Shown: in pieces, positions 1-5,727 of the stretch
Layout: the number at the start of each line of letters is the position of its first letter
Numbering within the stretch: position 1 is the first letter of the stretch
Assembly (NCBI GenBank): GCA_015486905.1
Contig: WFQV01000146.1
Coordinates: 1-11,032, forward strand
Reading direction: 5' to 3'
DNA from: Melioribacteraceae bacterium
GTDB lineage: Bacteria; Bacteroidota; Ignavibacteria; Ignavibacteriales; Melioribacteraceae
DNA: 11,032 nucleotides
Translations under genes and position numbers: made by a program
The notes under the pieces: generated by a model
What the model saw: the letters and a program-made list of their open reading frames with translations, nothing else
What the model was told of the DNA's origin: nothing
Databases searched by the model: none

Positions 1-1115
1 GGTCGCCAACCTTCCAAATCAATATTAATTCCAACACGTATTACTTTATAAGGTGCCAAGAATCCATCTTCGATACCCTGCTTAAGCGAATAAGTGTAAA
101 TTGGCTCGCCGAAATATTCTATATTTGAAACTTCTCTAGTTTCTTTAGGAGTAGCTGTTAAACCGATGTGTATGGCCGAATTAAAATATTCAAGAATTTC
201 CCGCCATGCGCTGTCTGCCGCTGCGCTGCCGCGATGGCATTCATCAACAACGATTAAATCAAAAAAATCAGGGCTGAATTCTTTGTAAGCGTCTTTATCT
301 TCATTGTAGTTAGTCAAGCCTTGGTACAAAGCGAGATATATCTCAAACGCCTTATCGATTTGTTTTTTACGGATAACCGTCATACGCTCTTTAAAATGTT
401 TAAAATCTCCGCGTTTAGTTTGATTGATTAAAGCATTACGATCAGCTAGAAACAGAACCCGCTTTACTGTTTTGCTTTTCCACAAACGGTAAATAATTTG
501 GAAGGCTGTGTAAGTTTTACCTGTACCGGTAGCCATTACAATTAAAACGCGGTTTTGTCCGCGGGCAATGGCTTCGACGGTACGGTTAATGGCAACCTGC
601 TGATAATAGCGTGGCTTTCTGCCGGAGCCGTCAAAGAAATAGTCAAATGAAGCAATCTGCTCTTGTTCATGCGTTTCAATGTTTTTGAATTTTTTGTATC
701 GCTGCCAGAGTTCGTCCGGAGATGGGAAAGGTTCTAGCGGTAATTCACGTTCAATTTTCCCATTTAAGTTAGAACGATCGTGTTCCAGAAATCCGTCGCC
801 ATTTGAACTGTATGCGACGGGAATGTCCAGAATTTCAGCATATCCTAAAGCCTGTTGCATTCCGGAGCCGATAGAATGGTTATTGTCTTTGGCTTCAATT
901 ACAGCAAGTGGAATATTAGGTTTGTAGTAAAGAATAATATCTGCTTTCTTACCTTTGCCTCTTTTGGTTTTAATGCCCTTTACGTAAATCCTTCCTTCCG
1001 TGAAATAAACTTCTTCACGAATTTGTTTTTGAATATCCCAGCCGGCTTTTTCCAGGGCGGGAATAATAAATTTGGTAACAATGTCTCTTTCAGTCAAATC
1101 CCTTTTTAAATTCAT
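1..1115 (-). CDS. hsdR: Type I restriction endonuclease R subunit (HsdR), N-terminal part, cut by window edge
   Basis: This is the DNA-cleaving and translocating subunit of a type I restriction-modification complex. It would work with HsdM and HsdS, neither of which is in view. 371 codons are visible from ATG at 1115-1113, and the frame is still open at base 1. The N-terminal nuclease domain (about 1-130) shows Asp59, the E-A-K triad residues Glu74 and Lys76, and a following MQQALGYAE segment, as in PD-(D/E)xK HsdR nucleases. The SF2 helicase core begins near 165 with a Q-like RYYQQ stretch. It continues with Walker A MATGTGKT (194-201), motif II DECH (291-294) and motif III TATP (320-323). 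Family members are usually about 800-1000 residues, so roughly 40% is present. The in-frame stretch upstream of this ATG has a stop and no better start, and the ribosome site is weak. The reading frame looks intact. The family assignment is firm, but whether the system is complete cannot be judged. Confidence 0.93.
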   Translation of the reverse strand, partial: MNLKRDLTERDIVTKFIIPALEKAGWDIQKQIREEVYFTEGRIYVKGIKTKRGKGKKADIILYYKPNIPLAVIEAKDNNHSIGSGMQQALGYAEILDIPVAYSSNGDGFLEHDRSNLNGKIERELPLEPFPSPDELWQRYKKFKNIETHEQEQIASFDYFFDGSGRKPRYYQQVAINRTVEAIARGQNRVLIVMATGTGKTYTAFQIIYRLWKSKTVKRVLFLADRNALINQTKRGDFKHFKERMTVIRKKQIDKAFEIYLALYQGLTNYNEDKDAYKEFSPDFFDLIVVDECHRGSAAADSAWREILEYFNSAIHIGLTATPKETREVSNIEYFGEPIYTYSLKQGIEDGFLAPYKVIRVGINIDLEGWR

Positions 1116-1347
1116 ATCAAATCCGAAGTGTTCTAGAACCTGTAATGGGACGATAATTTAAAAAGATTAGTATTTCTTTTCTGAATGTCATCATTTTACA
1201 TATAAATAATTTACATATTTAGCATTTCCAATTTCAAAATAATTTTAACCTCTTCACTCATATTTTTAATTTACAGATATTTTTTAATAATTACAAATAT
1301 TCTTGTTTTTTTGTTTTTTCCCTTAAATATTGAACATGGTTAAAATA

Positions 1348-1370
1348 GTACAGGTTTAAAATCGGTGGCA
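1348..1370 (+). repeat. Terminal repeat, left end of copy I
   Basis: 23-bp motif with core GTACAGGTTTAAAATC followed by GGTGGCA. It is the same length, without gaps, as the motif copies at 1899-1921, 3802-3824, 4737-4759 and 10572-10594. Confidence 0.85.
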
Positions 1371-1427
1371 AAAATAAAAAAGAAAAAACGAGAAATAAGA
1401 AATCCGACTCCGCCTTAGCTTCGCTTG

Positions 1428-1463
1428 CCTGTCCCGCATTTGCGGGGGCTACGCCGCGACAGG
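1428..1463 (+). repeat. Nested stem-loop inside copy I
   Basis: Outer arms CCTGTC (1428-1433) and GACAGG (1458-1463) enclose a perfect hairpin CCCGCATTTGCGGG (1433-1446). The following GGCTACGCCGCGACAGG resembles, in inverted form, the module at 6866-6907. No U-tract follows, so it is not a convincing terminator. Confidence 0.6.
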
Positions 1464-1641
1464 TCTGTCTTCGTTCTGCATCTTGCGGGAATACGCCGAT
1501 AGAGGTGGTTTTCGACAGACGCAAGAAGCAAGACGTTAGTCCCATTGTTAGTGGAAAGTTGAAAATGGAAAGCGGAGAATTAAATACTTCGATACCTTCG
1601 GCATCGTTTTCTCTTTTTATTAATTTTTTCTAAACACCTTC

Positions 1642-1676
1642 GACCCCCCACACTTGACTCCGTCAAGGTCGGGGTC
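1642..1676 (+). repeat. Nested inverted repeat inside copy I
   Basis: Inner stem CTTGAC (1653-1658) pairs with GTCAAG (1662-1667) across a 3-base loop. Outer arms GACCCC (1642-1647) and GGGGTC (1671-1676) also pair. It has no counterpart in copy II and may be a separate repeat nested in the element. Confidence 0.6.
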
Positions 1677-1757
1677 TGTTACGAGTTTGCATTTTCAATT
1701 AAAAGAAATCTCAGTTTTTTCCCTAAGTAGAAGTGAACGCGAACCCCGAAGAGTTTA

Positions 1758-1774
1758 CCCCGCAAAATGCGGGG
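1758..1774 (+). repeat. GC hairpin in copy I
   Basis: CCCCGCA (1758-1764), loop AAA, TGCGGGG (1768-1774). It is closely similar to the CCCGCA/TGCGGG hairpin at 4218-4232 in copy II. Confidence 0.65.
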
Positions 1775-1898
1775 GGGGTCAAGTTATTTCCTATCTACCC
1801 GAAAACTCTGCTCACAATTCATAGGTTTCAAACTGTGGGTGTAGAAAGAAAAAAAATCGTGACAAAACGTTTAACGGAAAAAAGGAATAAAATCCTTT

Positions 1899-1921
1899 TG
1901 CCACAAAATTTAAACTTGTAC
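1899..1921 (-). repeat. Terminal repeat, right end of copy I
   Basis: Inverted copy of the 23-bp end motif; on the plus strand it runs from TGCCACAAAA to CTTGTAC. It matches the left end at 19 of 23 positions. Confidence 0.82.
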
Positions 1922-2019
1922 CGTTGAAATTAGTGACAAAACTTTGAAGGAACAAATACAAAGAAATGTTCTGGAAAAACGAATGATGTGAGTGGCCAAA
2001 TTGGGTAACCGTAGGAAAG

Positions 2020-3090
2020 TTATTTAACAAACTTACCGAACAAGAGGGTTTGCCCGAGGGGTAATACGGAGCCTTCTTTCGGTTCGTTTGTAATGCGGAA
2101 CAGCTGGATGCTCTTTTTAGGTAAAGTCGGAATGTTAAAAATGTAATAGTAAAATTTATCGTTTTTTTGCGGTAGTACATCGAGGGAAAGAGATTTCCCT
2201 TCCGTAACGAGCCAAAGTTGGTAAGCCTCGTCCTCCTTAAGTTGAGGGGAATTTTCCAGTATTAGGATTCCGTCGCCCGAGCGAAAAGAAATTAAAAGTC
2301 TTCCCATTGCTTTAGGATATTTTTCGCTGCCTGTCAATTCCACAACCGAGATTTCTTTTTCTTTTAAAAACTGCAAAAGCTCTTTGTAATCAGTTACCAT
2401 CTTCTTACTTAATGCCAAATCTTTCTGCAACTTTTTAATTTGCTTTTCTTGTGTTTGCACTTTAGTTTGAAGGTTTTTTACCGACCCGCTAAAGAGGAAA
2501 TAAATAGCAATGGCAATTACAAAAAAAGTAATTGTAAGTATCCAGGGCAATTTTGAATGAGTTGATTTTTCACCTCCTTCGTAATAACTCTCTTCTGTCG
2601 GAGTCTGCTTGCGGTGAATGCGTTCTTCGGAGGAAGCTTTCTTAGAGGGAATTTCTTCTTCGGCTGTTTTTTTTCTTCTACGTTCTTTTTCTTTTACTTC
2701 ACTTATCTTCTTTGCTTCTAATATTTCTCTTGTTCCCAGCGTGGGTGTAAGCTGTTCAAAATGAGCTTCCTCGGTTTCTTTCCGGATTCTTTTTTCCTCT
2801 TCAAGTTTTTCGGCTTCCAGCGCCTTCTTTTTTTGCTCTTTTATTTTCTCTTTTATTTCATCTTGCAGAGTAATTAATTTTTTGGCAATTTCGGATTTTA
2901 ATGCCGGGCGCGGTTTTTCAATTTCCAAAATTATAGGTACAAGCGCTAAAGTATTTTGCAGCTCACCTAATTCCCTTAACGGAAGTTCGCCTCCTTTGCG
3001 GTAATATTCTTTGAACTGAATAAAATTTTCTCTATCGAGGCAACCGGCAGCGTAAGCACTAATTATTTCAGTTATTTGATTTTCCGCCAT
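2020..3090 (-). CDS. RskA-type membrane anti-sigma factor (356 aa)
   Basis: Probable anti-sigma factor holding the sigma factor of the preceding gene at the membrane until a signal releases it. The N-terminal 60 residues form a small helical region of the anti-sigma type (ITEIISAYAAGCLDRE). They lack the His-Cys-Cys zinc site of ZAS-type anti-sigmas; only Cys17 is present. Residues 60-175 are a long, highly charged Lys/Glu/Arg stretch that looks extended or coiled. One transmembrane helix spans about 181-201. A heptad-like coiled coil spans 203-245. The C-terminal extracytoplasmic domain (about 247-356) has the AYQLWLV...G pattern and late TLP-K-SIQLF...P-EGS segment of the anti-sigma-K (RskA) C-terminal family. 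The ATG start follows TTGAGGAAGTGGC, a good ribosome site, 9 bases after the sigma stop, so the two are surely co-transcribed. The charged linker is unusually long. The identity is strong from domain plus context; the signal sensed is unknown. Confidence 0.85.
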   Translation of the reverse strand: MAENQITEIISAYAAGCLDRENFIQFKEYYRKGGELPLRELGELQNTLALVPIILEIEKPRPALKSEIAKKLITLQDEIKEKIKEQKKKALEAEKLEEEKRIRKETEEAHFEQLTPTLGTREILEAKKISEVKEKERRRKKTAEEEIPSKKASSEERIHRKQTPTEESYYEGGEKSTHSKLPWILTITFFVIAIAIYFLFSGSVKNLQTKVQTQEKQIKKLQKDLALSKKMVTDYKELLQFLKEKEISVVELTGSEKYPKAMGRLLISFRSGDGILILENSPQLKEDEAYQLWLVTEGKSLSLDVLPQKNDKFYYYIFNIPTLPKKSIQLFRITNEPKEGSVLPLGQTLLFGKFVK

Positions 3091-3099
3091 GCCACTTCC

Positions 3100-3675
3100 T
3101 CAATTAGAAAGAAGATTTTCTTTAAGATTAATTACCGCAGTCATTATTTTCTGCCTAACCGTTTCAACAGGAATATTTAACTTTTGAGAAATTTCTTTAA
3201 TAGTGTAGCCCTCGTAATAAGCCAAGTGAATGACGTACTTTTGCGTATCGGTTAATTTTGAGAGGGCTTTTTCCATTGCTGGTTGTACTTTCAGAGCAGT
3301 TTCCAAATCCAAAGAATCGATTTCCTTTGAAAGCATCGGTAAGATAAAATAATCTTCATATTCGTCGTTGTAGTAGTTTGTTTCCGCAGCGCTGCGCGTT
3401 CTTCTCAACGAATCCATGGCACGGTTACGCGCAAGGGTTACAAGCCAAGTGTAGGGGGAGTCCGCTTTAAAATCGTATTGATCAATCTTACGCCAAATAA
3501 TTGTGAAGACTTCAACCAAAATCGATTCCGCTGTGCTTTCGTCCGGGGCAATCTTTTTAATAATTGTGTAAAGTAAAGGGGAATAACGATCGTACAATTC
3601 TTCCAAGGCACGTGAATCGTACTTGGCAACCCTGCGAATTATTTCGCTATCGCTCAGATTATTGTACTTTCCCAA
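3100..3675 (-). CDS. ECF-family RNA polymerase sigma factor (191 aa), TTG start
   Basis: An extracytoplasmic-function sigma factor that directs RNA polymerase to a regulon, probably including its own operon. Region 2 spans about 22-95: RALEELYDRYSPLLYTIIKKI, then the -10-melting and recognition helices ending WLVTLARNRAMDSLRR. A variable linker follows (96-130). Region 4 spans about 135-187 with the helix-turn-helix YTIKEISQKLNIPVETVRQKI. Regions 1 and 3 are absent, and 191 aa is normal for ECF factors. The best match is the SigK-like group, which pairs with RskA-type anti-sigmas like the next gene. The start is TTG at 3675-3673. An in-frame TAG lies three codons upstream, no ATG or GTG lies between, and AGG sits 6 bases before. 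The first downstream Met would remove region 2. A weak start would limit sigma output. Directly upstream is repeat element copy II. Confidence 0.93.
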   Translation of the reverse strand: MGKYNNLSDSEIIRRVAKYDSRALEELYDRYSPLLYTIIKKIAPDESTAESILVEVFTIIWRKIDQYDFKADSPYTWLVTLARNRAMDSLRRTRSAAETNYYNDEYEDYFILPMLSKEIDSLDLETALKVQPAMEKALSKLTDTQKYVIHLAYYEGYTIKEISQKLNIPVETVRQKIMTAVINLKENLLSN

Positions 3676-3707
3676 AATTACCTATTAAAATTATTTTTAA
3701 TCAGACG

Positions 3708-3738
3708 TAAAAGTAAAATTAAGGCAAGTAAAAATCAA
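3708..3738 (-). promoter_or_regulatory. Candidate promoter for the sigma/anti-sigma operon
   Basis: On the minus strand TTG (3738-3736), 20 bases, then TACTTTTA (3715-3708). This is near the TTG-N19-21-TAnnTTTG layout known for Bacteroidota housekeeping promoters, with the last base differing. It lies 33 bases before the TTG start. In AT-rich DNA such matches are common. Confidence 0.3.
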
Positions 3739-3801
3739 TTAAACTATGAATTTTTATTGTGAGTTAATTGTAAATGCTACATTAAATACAGTACGGTTTC
3801 G

Positions 3802-3824
3802 GTACAAGTTTAAATTTGGTTGCA
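3802..3824 (+). repeat. Terminal repeat, sigma-proximal end of copy II
   Basis: GTACAAGTTTAAATTTGG followed by TTGCA, the 23-bp end motif. It is closest to the copy at 1899-1921, the corresponding end of copy I. Confidence 0.82.
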
Positions 3825-3854
3825 AAAAAATTTTTAGCTTGTCTTTCCCTCTTG

Positions 3855-3920
3855 AACGTTTTGTCACGATTTTTGACAATACCCAAACGGTGAAATTCAA
3901 AAATCTCGCCAAAACTTTTA
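3855..3920 (-). repeat. CGTGACAAAAC subterminal module, copy II
   Basis: On plus: AACGTTTTGTCACGATTTTT (3855-3874), then CCCAAACGG, then AAAAATCTCGCCAAAACTTTTA start (3899). The same three blocks with similar spacing lie at 6649-6712. The first block also occurs inverted at 1857-1871 in copy I. Confidence 0.75.
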
Positions 3921-3942
3921 TTGCTGTTTTTGTTTGTTGCAT

Positions 3943-3962
3943 CCACGGGTTGAAACCCGCGG
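3943..3962 (+). repeat. Hairpin with TGAA loop
   Basis: CCACGGGT, loop TGAA, ACCCGCGG, with one A-C mismatch. GGCTAATGAG follows directly, resembling the GGTTAATGGG that trails the hairpin at 4539-4558. The layout is REP-like. Confidence 0.6.
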
Positions 3963-3980
3963 CTAATGAGACGTCCTCTG

Positions 3981-4003
3981 CCAAGGAGGGGTAAACTCCG
4001 TGG
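3981..4003 (+). repeat. Imperfect hairpin
   Basis: CCAAGGAG (3981-3988) pairs with CTCCGTGG (3996-4003) apart from one mismatch. It overlaps the GGGGTAAACTC word shared with copy I. Confidence 0.5.
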
Positions 4004-4217
4004 GTGCTAAGAAAAATTTGATTTTTTCGGGGTTTTCCTAAAAGCACTGTTCAGTCATTGAAAGAAATTCCTCAAAATGTGGAAGAGCGGTCAATCTGTG
4101 TGATATTGTTTTTAAGCATTTTACCGCATTGTTCGCATTTCTTATTTTTTCCTAACCCACCCTTTCCCTCCCTTCCCGAAGTGAGGGCTAATTCTTTGTG
4201 TGTTTTTAGAATCTCGC

Positions 4218-4232
4218 CCCGCAGAATGCGGG
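4218..4232 (+). repeat. GC hairpin in copy II
   Basis: CCCGCA, loop GAA, TGCGGG. It is the counterpart of the hairpin at 1758-1774. Confidence 0.65.
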
Positions 4233-4450
4233 AAAGGGTGAATAGGTTTGAAAAATGAACATCTTCAAAAGGGCTGAATGTTTTTAGAAAACAATAACGA
4301 AAAATAAAAATGATGCCGAAGGTTTCGAAGTGAAGATTTCAGTCCTTTTAGAGAGCTGGTTGAGTAGGCATGTTGCCACGCTCCAACACAATTATTCCAT
4401 TAACCAACATCTTCAGCTGTTGGGAGGCAGAGTAAAAGGAAAAATCAGTA

Positions 4451-4601
4451 ACCTGTTTACAGGTTTTAAGGTAGCATACTTTTACAGGGTGGGAAAACCA
4501 GTGAACTGGTTTTGGGCGTACGAGGTTTGTTGTACATCCCCACGGATAAATCCGTGGGTTAATGGGATTTTAAATTCCGTGCGTCCCGTAGTTTGCGGGA
4601 C
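4451..4601 (+). repeat. Cluster of four perfect or near-perfect hairpins
   Basis: AACCTG-TTTA-CAGGTT (4451-4466); a 9-bp stem AAAACCAGT/ACTGGTTTT (4494-4513) with a central TGAA; CCCACGGA-TAAA-TCCGTGGG (4539-4558); and GTCCCG/CGGGAC (4583-4601). The stems differ in sequence but three share four-base A/T-rich loops. Compensatory arms like these point to selection for the folded form, as in REP-type elements. No RAYT transposase is in the window. Confidence 0.7.
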
Positions 4602-4627
4602 AAATCAATATACGCTACGAAAATCAA

Positions 4628-4682
4628 ACAATCCAATTGTCCAACCATCCATCCATTTATGCAATCATGCATCCATCCAACT
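4628..4682 (-). repeat. GGATG-rich tract, copy II
   Basis: On minus this is a run of GGATGG/GGATGATTG-like units. Its word ATCCATTTATGCAATCAT (4651-4668, plus) is exactly repeated at 6917-6934. Related units occur inverted at 10781-10800. Confidence 0.7.
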
Positions 4683-4736
4683 TGTCGTGAGAAGTCGGAT
4701 TTTTTGTTTCTTCTTTCTTATTTTTTTTTAATTTTT

Positions 4737-4759
4737 TGCCACCGATTTTAAACCTGCAC
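4737..4759 (-). repeat. Terminal repeat, methyltransferase-proximal end of copy II
   Basis: On plus, TGCCACCGATTTTAAACC followed by TGCAC. On the minus strand it differs from the left end of copy I at one base of 23. Confidence 0.85.
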
Positions 4760-4792
4760 CACGGCTTCTAATTAAGACTGTTCATTTTTCAA

Positions 4793-5626
4793 TTACTTTT
4801 TCCTTGCAATAATAAGGAAAGTTGATTTCCAAGCTATTTTCTCGGTTACGTTTCGTAAGAATTTCCGCTTTAACATCGATTGGTTCGGTCGCACCTTGTG
4901 ACCGCTGCGGATATGCAAAATTTCGTATCCTTGGTTTTTTAACAATGCCTTCAAAGTTTTTGGTTCGTAGTAAAAGAGATGATGCGATGTATCGTAATAT
5001 TTGCCTACATGTTTTTTTCGTATGCCCCATTTTTCAAGACGAAACTTTATTCTTGACGAGAGACTTTTAATATTCGGTAAAACAATAAATAAAATTCCTT
5101 CCCGTCTCAAAAGGGAGTTAATTATTTTCAGATAAGCCATGGGGTCTTTCAAATGTTCGAAAACATGATGCATTGATATTAAATCAAAATTCTTCCCGTC
5201 CCAATTTATTTTTTCGAAGTCCCCGCAGAATATTTTAATGTTGAGCTTTTTGCTGAAGTGTTCAACGGAATTACAATCAACATCAAAGCCAAACACTTCC
5301 CATCCCCGCTTTTTAGCTTGGTTAAGAAGATGCCCTTTACCACAGCCAATATCCAGAAGGGCACCTTTTTGCGGAATGTATTTTTCTAACAAAGACAAAT
5401 AAAAATTGTGCCCGTAAGATAACGGTTCGTCCCACTCGGGTTCTTCTTTTGTGTAGTGGGAATAGTAGTCCGCCAAGAATTCATCGGTGTATTGAGGATT
5501 CATAAACTGGACACCGCAGTCGTCACATTTGTAAATCTCGTTACCGCGGAAATCTTTGTGATAAAATCGAATATTGGAAGAGCCACATAGTTTGCATCTT
5601 TCCAATTTTTCATCGTATTTCTTCAT
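4793..5626 (-). CDS. Class I SAM-dependent methyltransferase with N-terminal zinc finger (277 aa)
   Basis: Transfers a methyl group from S-adenosylmethionine to an unknown acceptor, probably in the cytoplasm. The N-terminus carries a C-x2-C...C-x2-C zinc-binding pattern (Cys11, Cys14, Cys34, Cys37). This is the C-x-LCG...Y-C-x-x-CG-x-x-F-x-N-P form common in sugar- and surface-polysaccharide-linked methyltransferases. SAM motif I is LDIGCGKGH (91-99), followed by acidic FGFDVD (112-117). FDLISMHHVFEHLKDP (147-162) and GILFIVLPN (177-185) complete a Methyltransf_23-like fold. SHHLFYY (214-220) is typical of this group. The C-terminal 40 residues are basic. The ATG start has AGG about 8 bases upstream. 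It lies 101 bases after fmt on the same strand, close enough for partial co-transcription, and also has a possible promoter. No neighbour gives the substrate; a cell-surface sugar or a small molecule are both possible. Confidence 0.85.
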   Translation of the reverse strand: MKKYDEKLERCKLCGSSNIRFYHKDFRGNEIYKCDDCGVQFMNPQYTDEFLADYYSHYTKEEPEWDEPLSYGHNFYLSLLEKYIPQKGALLDIGCGKGHLLNQAKKRGWEVFGFDVDCNSVEHFSKKLNIKIFCGDFEKINWDGKNFDLISMHHVFEHLKDPMAYLKIINSLLRREGILFIVLPNIKSLSSRIKFRLEKWGIRKKHVGKYYDTSHHLFYYEPKTLKALLKNQGYEILHIRSGHKVRPNQSMLKRKFLRNVTEKIAWKSTFLIIARKK

Positions 5627-5683
5627 TCGTTAGCCTGATTTTATTTTAATTTATTAGGCGAAAATTTCTTTACTTCTCCTGAC

Positions 5684-5716
5684 CAAAAGATAATAAAAAT
5701 AATTGTGTGGTTACAA
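5684..5716 (-). promoter_or_regulatory. Candidate promoter for the methyltransferase gene
   Basis: On minus, TTG (5716-5714; TTTG if 5717 is counted), 21 bases, then TATCTTTTG (5692-5684), close to the Bacteroidota TAnnTTTG box. It is placed 57 bases before the ATG in the only gap between fmt and this gene. Confidence 0.3.
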
Positions 5717-5727
5717 ACAAATTTCGT

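Larger units (their letters stand above)
1347..1922 (+). mobile_element. MITE-like TIR element, copy I (576 bp)
   Basis: The left end (1348-1370) and right end (1899-1921) form a 23-bp terminal inverted repeat matching at 19 positions, with core GTACARGTTTAAA and inner GGTGGCA. The 8 bases just outside are GTTAAAAT (1339-1346) and GTTGAAAT (1923-1930), a 7/8 direct repeat in the place expected of a target-site duplication. Inside, in order, are a purine-rich tract (1371-1404), a CCGACTCC...GACAGG module (1405-1463), the word AGACGCAAGAAGCAAGACGT (1517-1536), ACTTCGATACCTTCGGCATC (1586-1605), GAGTTTACCCC with a GC hairpin (1751-1774), and TCGTGACAAAACGTT. No transposase or credible ORF is present. 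Copy II at 3801-4760 shares ends and landmark order in inverse orientation. That this is a transposed non-autonomous element is inference. An ancient array of nested repeats is the main alternative. Confidence 0.7.
1116..2019. other. Non-coding gap between hsdR and the anti-sigma gene, mostly one repeat element
   Basis: No convincing gene is seen on either strand in these 904 bases. Bases 1116-1346 are AT-rich leader for hsdR, with no recognisable promoter. Bases 1347-1922 are the TIR element described separately. Bases 1931-2019 are unassigned, apart from GTGACAAAACTTTGAAGG at 1933-1950. That string closely matches, in inverted orientation, the stretch just upstream of fmt (6641-6658). Confidence 0.75.
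3801..4760 (-). mobile_element. MITE-like TIR element, copy II (960 bp), inverted relative to copy I
   Basis: The ends at 3802-3824 and 4737-4759 are inverted copies of the 23-bp end motif, matching each other at 18 positions. The immediate flanks are ACGGTTTC (3793-3800) and ACGGCTTC (4761-4768), a 7/8 direct repeat like that of copy I. Read on the minus strand it carries the landmarks of copy I in the same order. These are the end motif, a purine tract to AAATCCGACTTC (4696-4736), ACTTCGAAACCTTCGGCATC (4331-4312), a CCCGCA/TGCGGG hairpin (4218-4232), GAGTTTACCCC (3998-3988), TCGTGACAAAACGTT (3870-3856) and the second end motif. It is longer than copy I mainly because of a GGATGGATG tract and a set of hairpins (4451-4680). 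No transposase is encoded. Confidence 0.7.
3739..4792. other. Non-coding gap upstream of the sigma gene, mostly repeat element copy II
   Basis: No supported gene is seen. The open frames here (for example 4330-4731 on plus) run through hairpins and end motifs and give no recognisable protein. Bases 3801-4760 are the TIR element. Bases 4769-4792 lead to the methyltransferase stop. Bases 4340-4440 hold sequence unique to this copy with no visible structure. Confidence 0.7.

Noticed and set aside
1291..1545. 84-aa open frame on minus through copy I
   Set aside because: It is made entirely of repeat modules, including the end motif and hairpins, and shows no protein-like pattern.
1428..1774. GC hairpins as rho-independent terminators for the sigma operon
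   Set aside because: They lie 250-600 bases past the anti-sigma stop and lack a T-run on the minus strand just after the stem. They recur as repeats elsewhere.
4330..4731. 133-aa open frame on plus in copy II
   Set aside because: It runs through four hairpins, the GGATG tract and the purine tract; composition is erratic and no ribosome site is seen. An accidental open frame is likelier.
1347..4760. Composite transposon with full insertion sequences
   Set aside because: Neither copy holds a transposase frame or fragment, so they are better called non-autonomous elements.
3739..4792. Riboswitch or structured leader upstream of the sigma gene
   Set aside because: The folded parts belong to a repeat element in inverse orientation, lie mostly more than 250 bases from the start and match no riboswitch I know.
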